Assembly (NCBI GenBank): GCA_002399265.1
Contig: DHDG01000002.1
Span: 29,684 to 50,774, forward strand
Direction of reading: 5' to 3'
Length of the DNA: 21,091 nucleotides
Source of the DNA: Firmicutes bacterium UBA4882
GTDB lineage: Bacteria; Bacillota; UBA4882
Shown here: positions 1-7,468 of the stretch, in pieces
How positions within the stretch are numbered: the first letter of the stretch is position 1
Layout: each line of letters opens with the position of its first letter
Made by a program: the position numbers and the translations under genes
The notes under the pieces: generated by a model
Seen by the model: the letters and a program-made list of their open reading frames with translations, nothing else
What the model was told of the DNA's origin: nothing
Databases searched by the model: none

Positions 1-2
1 AC

Positions 3-37
3 TTTACACATGTCAAGTAAATTTGTATAATGTATAC
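3..37 (+). promoter_or_regulatory. Sigma-70-type promoter with overlapping palindrome
   Basis: TTTACA at 3-8 and TATAAT at 26-31 are separated by 17 bases, which is close to the vegetative consensus. An inverted repeat, GTATA-3 nt-TATAC at 25-37, covers the -10 box and the probable start site, so a repressor bound here would block transcription. The first gene downstream is an XRE-type DNA-binding protein, so autoregulation is a reasonable inference. The leader to the chosen ATG would be about 100 nt. Confidence 0.7.
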
Positions 38-136
38 AGAAAGATAAATTTGATGACAAAGCTATTATTGCGTCCAGATTTCTCTGTTAAGGATATCGTT
101 CTTGCACAGCCGTTTGACGCAAAGGGGGGAAGTATT

Positions 137-688
137 ATGGCCAGTCTGGGAGAACGCGTCAAGAAAATCAGGTCCAATTCTGGTATCAGCGTACGGGATT
201 TAGCTGCTAAAGTCGGCGTTTCCGCCAGCTTTATCTACCAGCTGGAAAAGGATGAAAGTGCCCCTTCGTTTTCAACCTTGAAACGTATTGCCGGTGAGCT
301 GGGAACTTCGGTGGGAGTGCTTACCGATGACGTCTTGCCAGAAAACTGGCTCATTGTTAAAAAAGAAAATTTGCGTCATGTGATCACCGGTGAGGACGGG
401 TTCAACCTTAATATTATGGCATTTTTGGGCTCCCGAGACAAACTGATGCAACCGCATCTATTCTCGGTCGATCCTGGCAAAACAGTAGAATTGAATGTCT
501 ATGATCACGAACACGACGACTTGTTCGTCCTGATTCAGGGGGAACTCGAGTTTTGGGCTCAAGGACACTGGTACCACATCGGTGCTGGTGAAGCCGCTTA
601 CTTTTCGTTGCACAACGCTTCCAAAATACGCAACCCGGGGACTGAGGAAGCCGCCGGGGTTTGGGTGGTGTCGCCTCCGGGTGTTTGA
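137..688 (+). CDS. XRE-family regulator with C-terminal cupin domain
   Basis: This encodes a 183-residue cytoplasmic transcription regulator. Residues about 5-65 form a helix-turn-helix of the XRE/Cro type (GERVKKIRSNSGISVRDLA, then VSASFIYQLEKDESAPS). Residues about 100-180 form a cupin barrel with an HEHDD metal-site-like stretch, GELEFW and a GAGEAAYF strand. Proteins of this build bind DNA through the N-terminus and sense a small ligand through the cupin. The start at 137 was chosen because GGGGGGA lies 7 nt upstream; the longer in-frame start at 23 lies inside the promoter. It sits 47 nt before hydC with no promoter or terminator visible between, so it probably heads the hydrogenase operon and may control it. 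The ligand is unknown. Confidence 0.88.
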   Translation: MASLGERVKKIRSNSGISVRDLAAKVGVSASFIYQLEKDESAPSFSTLKRIAGELGTSVGVLTDDVLPENWLIVKKENLRHVITGEDGFNLNIMAFLGSRDKLMQPHLFSVDPGKTVELNVYDHEHDDLFVLIQGELEFWAQGHWYHIGAGEAAYFSLHNASKIRNPGTEEAAGVWVVSPPGV

Positions 689-735
689 AACGCCCGAAAC
701 AGTCCAAAGCATCGTAGAAAAAGGGGGTAATTATC

Positions 736-1254
736 ATGAGTCCTGAAAGCAGGAAGTTTAGCAAAGTCGATGCAATTATTCGTAATCATGATTCCAAACC
801 GTCTCATCTAGTCGCTATCCTGCAAGAGATCCAAGCCGAATACCGTTATTTACCTGAGGAAGTCCTGACCTATGTTGCTACTGCTCTGGGAATTCCCGCA
901 GCAACTGTTTATGGTGTCTCGACGTTCTACACCCAGTTTTCAATGAACCCGAAAGGCAAATACATTATCAAGGTTTGCAACGGGACAGCCTGTCACGTAA
1001 AAGGTTCGGAGAAAATTAAGTATTTGGTCCAGAAAGAATTGGGACTGAACGATAAGAAAAATACAACCGATGATCTGCAGTTTACTTTGGAAACGGTTTC
1101 CTGCATCGGCGCTTGCGGTCTGGCACCGGCAGTGATGGTTAATGATAATGAAGTTCATGGTCAAATGACTCCCGAAGCGATGGAGATCGTGCTCAAAGAT
1201 ATTAAATCGAGAAAAGACACTACTGAGGCTGCGGCCGCCGGAAAGGAGAACTGA
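736..1254 (+). CDS. hydC: Bifurcating hydrogenase NuoE-like [2Fe-2S] subunit
   Basis: This 172-residue protein belongs to the NuoE/HndA/HydC family, with a helical N-terminus (about 1-75) and a thioredoxin-like [2Fe-2S] domain. The four cluster ligands are visible as C81 and C86 (CNGTAC) and C123 and C127 (CIGAC). In trimeric hydrogenases this small subunit carries electrons next to the flavin subunit. The start is supported by GGGGG at 723-727. It is followed 2 nt later by the NuoF-like gene, so the two are almost certainly cotranslated. The Ala-rich tail (162-172) is unremarkable. A complex I NuoE is the alternative, but the neighbouring hydA makes the hydrogenase role far more likely. An HndA-type name (NADP-linked enzyme) is also possible; no separate hndB gene is present. 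Confidence 0.93.
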   Translation: MSPESRKFSKVDAIIRNHDSKPSHLVAILQEIQAEYRYLPEEVLTYVATALGIPAATVYGVSTFYTQFSMNPKGKYIIKVCNGTACHVKGSEKIKYLVQKELGLNDKKNTTDDLQFTLETVSCIGACGLAPAVMVNDNEVHGQMTPEAMEIVLKDIKSRKDTTEAAAAGKEN

Positions 1255-1256
1255 CA

Positions 1257-3143
1257 ATGTTAAAAACAACGGAAGCATTAAAAAAGGTTCAAACCGGCGT
1301 CCAAAAAGCTATTGGAAAGCAAAAGGCCAGAGTGCTGCTTTGCGCAGGAACTGGCTGTGTTGCCAACGGTTCATTGAAAATCTATGATGAGTTTGTGCGC
1401 GTTCTTAAAGAGAAAAAGCTGTACACCACAGTCGACGTTCTGCTCCAAGCAGAAGGCAGCGACAGTGGGATCGTCGTTTCGCACAGCGGTTGCCATGGCT
1501 TTTGCCAGAGAGGACCCTTGGTACGGATTGAGCCGCTTGACATCTTCTATACCAACGTCAAGCCGGGAGATGTGGCTGAAATTGTCGAGACCACGCTAAT
1601 TAAAGGCGAGCCGGTCGAGCACCTGCTCTATCATGATCCCGCCACCGGGAAGGCGTCTAGGAATGAAGAAGGCGTGCCTTTCTATAAGAAGCAGATGCGG
1701 GTATCGCTGCAAAACTGCGGGAAAATTAATCCGGAAGATATTCGTGAATATATAGCACATGACGGCTATCAAGCCATTGCCAAAGCCGTTCTGGAGATGA
1801 CTCCGGAAGAAGTTATTAAGACCGTTCTGGATTCAGGACTGCGTGGCCGTGGTGGCGGCGGTTTCCCAACCGGCCGCAAATGGCAGTTTGCCAGAGACAA
1901 TAAAAGCGATAAGAAATACGTCGTCTGTAACGGTGACGAGGGTGACCCGGGCGCATTCATGGATCGTAGCGTGCTCGAAGGCGACCCGCACCGTGTAGTT
2001 GAAGGCATGATGCTAGCCGGTTACGCCATCGGAGCCGACGAAGGCTATGCCTACGTCAGAGCGGAATATCCGCTGGCAGTGTCCCGTTTACGTAAAGCAA
2101 TTGAAGACGCCCGCAAGGAAGGACTACTGGGCAAAAACATCTTCGGTACCAACTTTAGCTTTGACATCAATATTAAAGAAGGTGCCGGTGCTTTTGTCTG
2201 CGGCGAGGAGACAGCTTTGCTGGCTTCGGTCGAAGGACGCCGCGGTATGCCGAATCCGCGTCCGCCCTATCCGGCTGTAAAAGGCTTGTGGGGTCAACCG
2301 ACAGTTATCAATAACGTTGAAACATTGGCCAACTTGAGCCCCATCCTCCTGAATGGTCCGGAGTGGTTCCGTTCCTACGGTATGGGGAACAGCAGCGGCA
2401 CGAAGACATTCGCGCTGGCCGGTCATGTGGTGAACACCGGACTGGTTGAAATCCCAATGGGCAGAACCCTGCGCGAAATCGTGTTTGAAATTGGCGGCGG
2501 CGTCCGCGAAGGTCATCAGTTTAAGGCAGTACAGATCGGTGGTCCGTCCGGAGGTTGTCTCTGCGAGCAGCATTTGGATCTACCGATGGAATATGATTCA
2601 TTGAAAAGCGTCGGTGCCATGGTCGGATCAGGCGGTATGGTTGTCATGGATGAGACAACCTGTATGGTACGGATCGCCAGGTTCTTTATGGAGTTCGCTC
2701 AGAACGAATCCTGCGGCAAGTGCGTGCCGTGTCGTGAGGGAACGAAGCAGATGCTGGGGTTACTAACGAAGATCACTGAGGGCCAGGGAACGATGGAAGA
2801 CTTGGCGCTGCTTGAAGAACTGGCTTTGTCGGTTCGGGACGGCGCACTCTGCGGTCTGGGCAAAACTGCCCCTAACCCAGTGCTGACAACGCTGAAATAC
2901 TTCAAGCATGAGTATCTGGCTCACATCCAGCAGAAACGTTGCCCGGCAGGCGAATGCCCGGCCTTGAAGTCCTATACGATAGATCCTGAAAAATGTAAGG
3001 GCTGCGGCTTGTGCCTCAGAAATTGTCCAGTCAACGCCATCAGCGGCGAAAAAGGCAAACCGCATGCGATTGACGGAGATAAATGTATCAAGTGCGATAC
3101 CTGTATTCAAAAATGCCGCTTTGGTGCTATTAATAAGAATTAA
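1257..3143 (+). CDS. hydB: Bifurcating hydrogenase NuoF-like flavin subunit
   Basis: This 628-residue FMN and NAD(P)H-binding subunit has the full architecture of HydB/HndC. A thioredoxin-like [2Fe-2S] domain (C29, C34, C79, C83) is followed by the NuoF core with the glycine-rich nucleotide loop GRGGGGFP (197-204) and GEETALL (316-322). The N3-type [4Fe-4S] cluster is bound by C486, C489, C492 and C532. The C-terminal 2[4Fe-4S] ferredoxin domain uses C580/583/586/590 and C610/613/616/620. These extensions distinguish it from complex I NuoF. In characterised bifurcating hydrogenases the flavin of this subunit splits or merges electrons between NAD(P)H and ferredoxin. The RBS AAAGGAG lies at 1242-1248. 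Its stop TAA (3141-3143) lies just before the hydA Shine-Dalgarno. No lesion is visible. Confidence 0.95.
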   Translation: MLKTTEALKKVQTGVQKAIGKQKARVLLCAGTGCVANGSLKIYDEFVRVLKEKKLYTTVDVLLQAEGSDSGIVVSHSGCHGFCQRGPLVRIEPLDIFYTNVKPGDVAEIVETTLIKGEPVEHLLYHDPATGKASRNEEGVPFYKKQMRVSLQNCGKINPEDIREYIAHDGYQAIAKAVLEMTPEEVIKTVLDSGLRGRGGGGFPTGRKWQFARDNKSDKKYVVCNGDEGDPGAFMDRSVLEGDPHRVVEGMMLAGYAIGADEGYAYVRAEYPLAVSRLRKAIEDARKEGLLGKNIFGTNFSFDINIKEGAGAFVCGEETALLASVEGRRGMPNPRPPYPAVKGLWGQPTVINNVETLANLSPILLNGPEWFRSYGMGNSSGTKTFALAGHVVNTGLVEIPMGRTLREIVFEIGGGVREGHQFKAVQIGGPSGGCLCEQHLDLPMEYDSLKSVGAMVGSGGMVVMDETTCMVRIARFFMEFAQNESCGKCVPCREGTKQMLGLLTKITEGQGTMEDLALLEELALSVRDGALCGLGKTAPNPVLTTLKYFKHEYLAHIQQKRCPAGECPALKSYTIDPEKCKGCGLCLRNCPVNAISGEKGKPHAIDGDKCIKCDTCIQKCRFGAINKN

Positions 3144-3160
3144 TGAAGGAGGCGATCCAA

Positions 3161-5161
3161 ATGGCCAAAATTTTGGTGGATAACAAAGAAGTAGAACTCA
3201 ATGGTGAGCGGAATCTCCTGGAGGTTATCCGGAAAGCCGGGATCAACCTCCCCACCTTCTGTTACCATTCGGAACTGTCGATTTACGGTGCCTGCCGGAT
3301 GTGTACTGTGGAAGTCGAAAAAATGGGACTGGTAGCAGCTTGCTCCACCCCTCCGACCGATGGTATGGTCGTTTATACCAACACTGATCGCACCCGCAGA
3401 TTGCGTCGCATGGTCATTGAATTGTTACTGGCGGATCATCATCGCGATTGCACCACCTGTGATAAGAACGGCTCTTGTAAACTGCAGGAACTGGCTTATC
3501 AGTTGGGCGTCCGGAAAGTTAGATTCCCCGAGAAGACGGAGCTTAAACCGATCGACACCAGCAGCACCGGTCTGGTCCGCGATCCGAACAAATGTATCCT
3601 TTGCGGCGACTGCGTACGGATGTGCAGCGAAGTCCAGGGTATCGGCGTGTTGACCTTTGCCAACCGTGGCAGCAAAACCGAAGTAACGCCCGCATTTAGC
3701 AAGCCGATGGCTGAAGTTGATTGCGTGTCCTGTGGACAATGCGTATCCGTTTGTCCTACTGGAGCGCTGACCGTTAAATCTGAAAAAGAAGCTGTCAGGA
3801 AGGCACTGGACGACCAGACCAAGACAGTCGTGGTCCAAATCGCACCGGCAGTGCGCGTGGCCGTTGGCGATGCCTTTGGAGAAAAGCACGGCGAAGCCGT
3901 GACTGGCAAGATTGTCACAGCCTTAAGGCGCATGGGCTTTAACAAGGTTTTTGATACGGTAATTACCGCTGACCTGACCGCCATAGAGGAAACCACCGAA
4001 TTCATCGATCGTGTGCAGAATAATCGTAACCTGCCGCAGTTTACTTCTTGCTGCCCCGGATGGGTTAAGTACTGCGAACAGTTCCATCCCGACCTCCTGG
4101 ACAACTTGTCCACCTGTAAGTCGCCGCAGCAGATGTTTGGTGCGGTTGCCAAACGGTTCTACGCCAAAGAAATTGGTGTTGAGCCGCAGGATTTGTTCCT
4201 CGTTTCGGTGATGCCGTGTACTGCCAAGAAGTTTGAGGCACAGCGTCCCGAGTTCAGCATTGATGGTGTCCGTGATGTCGACGCAGTGCTTTCCACAGTA
4301 GAGCTGATCCAGATGATTCAGGAATCCGGACTGGTTTTTGAGGAACTGGAAGGCGAAGCTTTTGATGCCCCGCTCGGACTGGCCAGTGGCGCCGGTGTGA
4401 TCTTCGGAGTGACCGGCGGCGTGGCGGAAGCTGCTCTGAGAACGGCAGCCGGAATTCTGGGCGGCGATGGTCCGCATCAGATTGACTTCCGTGAAGTACG
4501 CGGTTTTGAAGGCATTAAAGAAGCCGTGGTGACGGTCGGTGGAATCGAGTTAAAACTGGCTGTCGTGAGTGGCTTAGCCAACACCGAGAGACTGATCCAG
4601 GCGGTTAAAGACGGCAAAGCCAATTACCACCTGATCGAAGTCATGACTTGCCCGGGTGGCTGTGTTGGTGGCGGCGGACAGCCGGTATCAACCGACGGGA
4701 AAGCCCGGATCTCACGCGGCAAGAGCCTTTACGCAGTCGACAAAGAAATGCCGTTCCGTACGCCGCTGGAAAACCTGGCTGTCAATCAGATGTACGACAA
4801 GTGGCTTGAAAAGCCGGGATCTCATATCAGCCATGAATCATTGCACACCACTTATGGTCCGAAAAGACGCATCAATGGTGCTGAGATTCAAATCGAGAAT
4901 TCACCGCAAGCAGTTGTTGATGTAGCGGTTTGCGTTGGTACAGGCTGCTATTTGAGAGGCGCTTATGAGGTGTTGGATCAATTTACCGATTTGGCGGACA
5001 GCGATAAATACGCCGGGTTGGTCAACCTCAAGGCCACGTTCTGTCTGGAAAATTGTGATAAAGGCGTTTCCGTCAAGGTTGGCGACAAGCTGATCACTGG
5101 AGTCAATAAAGACACAGCAGCGGCAACTTTCCGTAGAGAAGTGGACGCATTGCTGAAGTAA
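3161..5161 (+). CDS. hydA: [FeFe]-hydrogenase catalytic subunit, group A, TRX-Fd fusion
   Basis: This 666-residue cytoplasmic enzyme interconverts H2 and protons plus electrons. In order it has a plant-type [2Fe-2S] domain (C34, C45, C48, C61), a His-Cys3 [4Fe-4S] site (H93, C97, C100, C106), a 2[4Fe-4S] domain (C145/148/151/155 and C188/191/194/198) and the H-cluster domain. All three signatures are canonical: TSCCPGW (295-301), MPCTAKKFE (351-359) and a CPGGC-GGGGQP motif (497-508). After the small-subunit-like segment (about 515-565) comes an extra thioredoxin-like [2Fe-2S] domain (C591, C596, C628, C632). ATG 3161 was chosen over the in-frame ATG at 3143, because AAGGAGG at 3146-3152 is correctly spaced for 3161 and lies inside the longer version. 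It is the last gene of the hydC-hydB-hydA operon. Confidence 0.96.
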   Translation: MAKILVDNKEVELNGERNLLEVIRKAGINLPTFCYHSELSIYGACRMCTVEVEKMGLVAACSTPPTDGMVVYTNTDRTRRLRRMVIELLLADHHRDCTTCDKNGSCKLQELAYQLGVRKVRFPEKTELKPIDTSSTGLVRDPNKCILCGDCVRMCSEVQGIGVLTFANRGSKTEVTPAFSKPMAEVDCVSCGQCVSVCPTGALTVKSEKEAVRKALDDQTKTVVVQIAPAVRVAVGDAFGEKHGEAVTGKIVTALRRMGFNKVFDTVITADLTAIEETTEFIDRVQNNRNLPQFTSCCPGWVKYCEQFHPDLLDNLSTCKSPQQMFGAVAKRFYAKEIGVEPQDLFLVSVMPCTAKKFEAQRPEFSIDGVRDVDAVLSTVELIQMIQESGLVFEELEGEAFDAPLGLASGAGVIFGVTGGVAEAALRTAAGILGGDGPHQIDFREVRGFEGIKEAVVTVGGIELKLAVVSGLANTERLIQAVKDGKANYHLIEVMTCPGGCVGGGGQPVSTDGKARISRGKSLYAVDKEMPFRTPLENLAVNQMYDKWLEKPGSHISHESLHTTYGPKRRINGAEIQIENSPQAVVDVAVCVGTGCYLRGAYEVLDQFTDLADSDKYAGLVNLKATFCLENCDKGVSVKVGDKLITGVNKDTAAATFRREVDALLK

Positions 5162-5175
5162 AACGTAAAATAGAA

Positions 5176-5215
5176 CGTAAGCGCGCAAGCGCATTAACGC
5201 AAAAGTGCGCTTACG
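5176..5215 (+). repeat. Stem-loop after hydA
   Basis: CGTAAGCGC (5176-5184) pairs perfectly with GCGCTTACG (5207-5215), extended by a G-U and a C-G pair, with a 17-nt loop. No T-run follows, so it is more likely an mRNA 3'-end stabiliser or processing site than a complete terminator. Confidence 0.6.
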
Positions 5216-5235
5216 CAATAAGGTGTAACTTGATT

Positions 5236-5288
5236 AGTCGGATTATTGGCTGCGGCGCCGGTCCCGCCGCAGCCCGCCGACTTTATTT
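5236..5288 (+). terminator. Probable rho-independent terminator of the hydrogenase operon
   Basis: GGCTGCGGC (5248-5256) pairs with GCCGCAGCC (5266-5274), and an outer arm AGTCGG (5236-5241) pairs with CCGACT (5277-5282). TTTATTT follows. The long two-part stem with an interrupted T-run fits a terminator or attenuator between the hydA operon and the sensor operon. Read-through is possible because the next gene starts only about 25 nt later and no strong promoter is visible. Confidence 0.65.
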
Positions 5289-5312
5289 GATTATTGTCAG
5301 GGGGCCAAGAAA

Positions 5313-5573
5313 ATGCTTATAATTGAGGTATGCGTAGGGAGTTCATGTTACTTGCGGGGAGCGCCGGAGGTGATCGCCTCTTTGCAGAAACTGATTGTAG
5401 AGCATGCCCCCGGCCGTATTGAGATCAAAGGAACATTTTGCCTGGAAAAGTGCACTCAGCAGGGAGTCACGGTGCGCTTTCAAGGGCGGGTTTTCCCCGG
5501 CGTAGAGCCTGGTGAGGAGACGCAACTCTTTGAAAAAGAGATTTTGCCAGCACTGTCGGCGGAGCCCGAATAA
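5313..5573 (+). CDS. Stand-alone thioredoxin-like [2Fe-2S] ferredoxin
   Basis: This 86-residue single-domain protein has the four-cysteine pattern of thioredoxin-fold ferredoxins: C7 and C12 (CVGSSC), then C43 and C47 (CLEKC). It closely resembles the C-terminal domain of HydA next door; both share a CVGxxCYLRG start and an FCLE(K/N)C second half, so a local duplication is likely. The RBS AGGGGG lies at 5299-5304, 8 nt before the ATG. It lies 80 nt ahead of the sensory hydrogenase gene. It may shuttle electrons between a redox partner and that sensor, but this is inferred from position only. Confidence 0.85.
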   Translation: MLIIEVCVGSSCYLRGAPEVIASLQKLIVEHAPGRIEIKGTFCLEKCTQQGVTVRFQGRVFPGVEPGEETQLFEKEILPALSAEPE

Positions 5574-5653
5574 TTTGACTGGGTTGCAGAGATTAAACCA
5601 GAACTACCGGGGCCAGGACCAGCCATCATTCGGTCTTTGAGGGGGTCGCGACC

Positions 5654-7468
5654 ATGGATTTAATCAGAGTAAACGAAGCCCATTGCCGGGATTGTTACAA
5701 ATGCCTGCGTTCCTGTCCTGTGAAAGCAATCAGGATGGAGCGCGCTCCATTCTCTCAGCAATTGCGGGCGCGTGTTGATGAATCCCGCTGTGTTCTGGAT
5801 GGCCGTTGCATCGCAGAATGTCCTCAAAAGGCCAAAAGTGTCCGCCCCGCTTATCCGAGTGTCCGCAGCCTGATCGCTGTAAATGATGATGTCTGGGTGA
5901 GCCTGGCACCTTCATTTGTGGCGGCATTTGCCCACCTGCGGCCCGGACAGGTGCTGGCTGGATTACGTAAGCTGGGGTTTGCGGGGATCCGCGAGACGGC
6001 CGTCGCTGCCGAGTGGGTGGCCGCCGCGCATCGCAAGATTGCCGAAAAATCCCAGGGACCCGTAATGACCAGTAGCTGCCCGGCGATTGTGAATTTGATT
6101 GAAATGTATATTCCGGAGATGCTGCCTAATCTGGCACCGATTGTCTCTCCGATGATAGCGCATGCCCGCATGCTGAAGAAAGAAGCGCCCTGCAGGAAAG
6201 TTGTTTTTATCGGTCCCTGTTTGGCCAAATACGATGAGATTACGCGACCGGGATTGACGCAAGACGTTGATCAGGTAATTTCATTTGTGGAACTGGAAAC
6301 CTGGTGGGCGGAGGAAGGTATCGACCCCTCGCAGCTCGAGGACGAGTATTTTGACGGACCTGCACCGCTGGAAGCAGTACTATTCCCGCTGGATGGTGGT
6401 CTCATCAAGACCGCAGGTCTCACTCCCGACATGTTATCCAATAGAACGCTGACTGTCTCGGGCTTGGACAACTGTCAGGACTTTCTGATTAACCTGGCCG
6501 CCAGTGAACCTGTCCCAATGCTTGTGGAAATGATGGCTTGCCCGGGCGGGTGCATCAATGGGCCTTTGATGCCTGCCGACAGCGACGATGCCTTTGCCAG
6601 ACGCATGCGGATATTAAAATACCGGGAAGAACGCCCGAATTATCGAGAAAATTGCCCGTGCCCGGCAATGGAAAACAGCCTGGCTGACGATGCGCGCGCC
6701 GAGCACGCCGATTATGAATTCTTGCAGCGCACGTATGAAAATCGCCAGATCATTAGCGTAGAACCGACCGAAGAGCAAATCAAGGAAGTACTGGCCATGA
6801 CCAGCAAGTATGCTCCGGAGGATGAACTGAATTGCGGTGCCTGCGGATACAACTCCTGCAAAGAAAAAGCGATCGCCGTATTACAGGGCATGGCTGATCC
6901 GGAAATGTGTATTCCGTATATGCGCACGAAAGCTGAGTCAATGTCGAACCTGGTCTTTTTTGGCACACCTAACGGCGTACTGGTGGTCGGTTCAGATGAA
7001 CGGATTCTTGACATGAATTCATCCGCGGAGCGGATCTTCGGAACTTCTCGTAATCATTTGGTAGGAACATTGGCTAGTCAATGGATTATTGATTCCAGCG
7101 ATTTGCGCAGGGTCTTTGAAGACAATGAAGAGATTGTCCGGCTGGAAAAGGAACTGCCCGAACTGGGGCTGATCGTTTTAGTAACAGTAGTCAGCGCGAA
7201 GAAAGAAAATGTCGCCCTCGTGATTGTTGAAGACATTACCAGTCAGCGACAGCGTGAAACAGAACTACAGCTGGTGCGCGGCGTAACGCTGGAACGTGCC
7301 CAGGAGGTAATCGACAAACAGATGGCGGTAGCGCAGAAAATCGCCGGATTGCTGGGAGAGACTACTGCCGAAACTAAAGTCATTCTAACCAAGCTGATGC
7401 GCGTCATGAAGGAAGAAGGTAATACAGATGGAGCTGTTTCTGGAGATTGGCGTCGCCCAACTGAATAA
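5654..7468 (+). CDS. hydS: HydS-type sensory [FeFe]-hydrogenase with PAS domain
   Basis: This 604-residue predicted H2/redox sensor starts with a 2[4Fe-4S] ferredoxin-like domain (C11/14/17/21 and C46, D49, C52, C56). An H-cluster-type domain follows with divergent signatures: TSSCPA (139-144), GPCLAKYDE (187-195) and MACPGGCINGP (294-304). The cluster-binding cysteines C142, C189, C296 and C300 are retained, but the proton-transfer cysteine is serine (S141). Next come a four-cysteine FeS domain (C394, C397, C402, C419), a PAS domain (about 430-530) and a helical tail. There is no kinase domain. The gene overlaps the following SpoIIE-type phosphatase gene by 41 nt, which matches the phosphatase-linked sensory class (group C3 in the HydDB scheme). 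Sensing rather than catalytic turnover is inferred from family knowledge. Confidence 0.88.
   Translation: MDLIRVNEAHCRDCYKCLRSCPVKAIRMERAPFSQQLRARVDESRCVLDGRCIAECPQKAKSVRPAYPSVRSLIAVNDDVWVSLAPSFVAAFAHLRPGQVLAGLRKLGFAGIRETAVAAEWVAAAHRKIAEKSQGPVMTSSCPAIVNLIEMYIPEMLPNLAPIVSPMIAHARMLKKEAPCRKVVFIGPCLAKYDEITRPGLTQDVDQVISFVELETWWAEEGIDPSQLEDEYFDGPAPLEAVLFPLDGGLIKTAGLTPDMLSNRTLTVSGLDNCQDFLINLAASEPVPMLVEMMACPGGCINGPLMPADSDDAFARRMRILKYREERPNYRENCPCPAMENSLADDARAEHADYEFLQRTYENRQIISVEPTEEQIKEVLAMTSKYAPEDELNCGACGYNSCKEKAIAVLQGMADPEMCIPYMRTKAESMSNLVFFGTPNGVLVVGSDERILDMNSSAERIFGTSRNHLVGTLASQWIIDSSDLRRVFEDNEEIVRLEKELPELGLIVLVTVVSAKKENVALVIVEDITSQRQRETELQLVRGVTLERAQEVIDKQMAVAQKIAGLLGETTAETKVILTKLMRVMKEEGNTDGAVSGDWRRPTE

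Noticed and set aside
23..136. Longer N-terminus for the XRE-cupin regulator
   Set aside because: The upstream start lies inside the -10 region and lacks an RBS; ATG 137 has a strong RBS and starts exactly at the family-typical helix-turn-helix.
736..3143. Part of respiratory complex I (NuoE/NuoF)
   Set aside because: The extra ferredoxin domains of the NuoF-like protein and the adjacent group A [FeFe]-hydrogenase fit a soluble bifurcating hydrogenase; no other nuo genes are present.
3143..3160. Earlier ATG for hydA overlapping the hydB stop
   Set aside because: Its six extra codons contain the AAGGAGG that correctly serves ATG 3161, and the ferredoxin fold begins at 3161.
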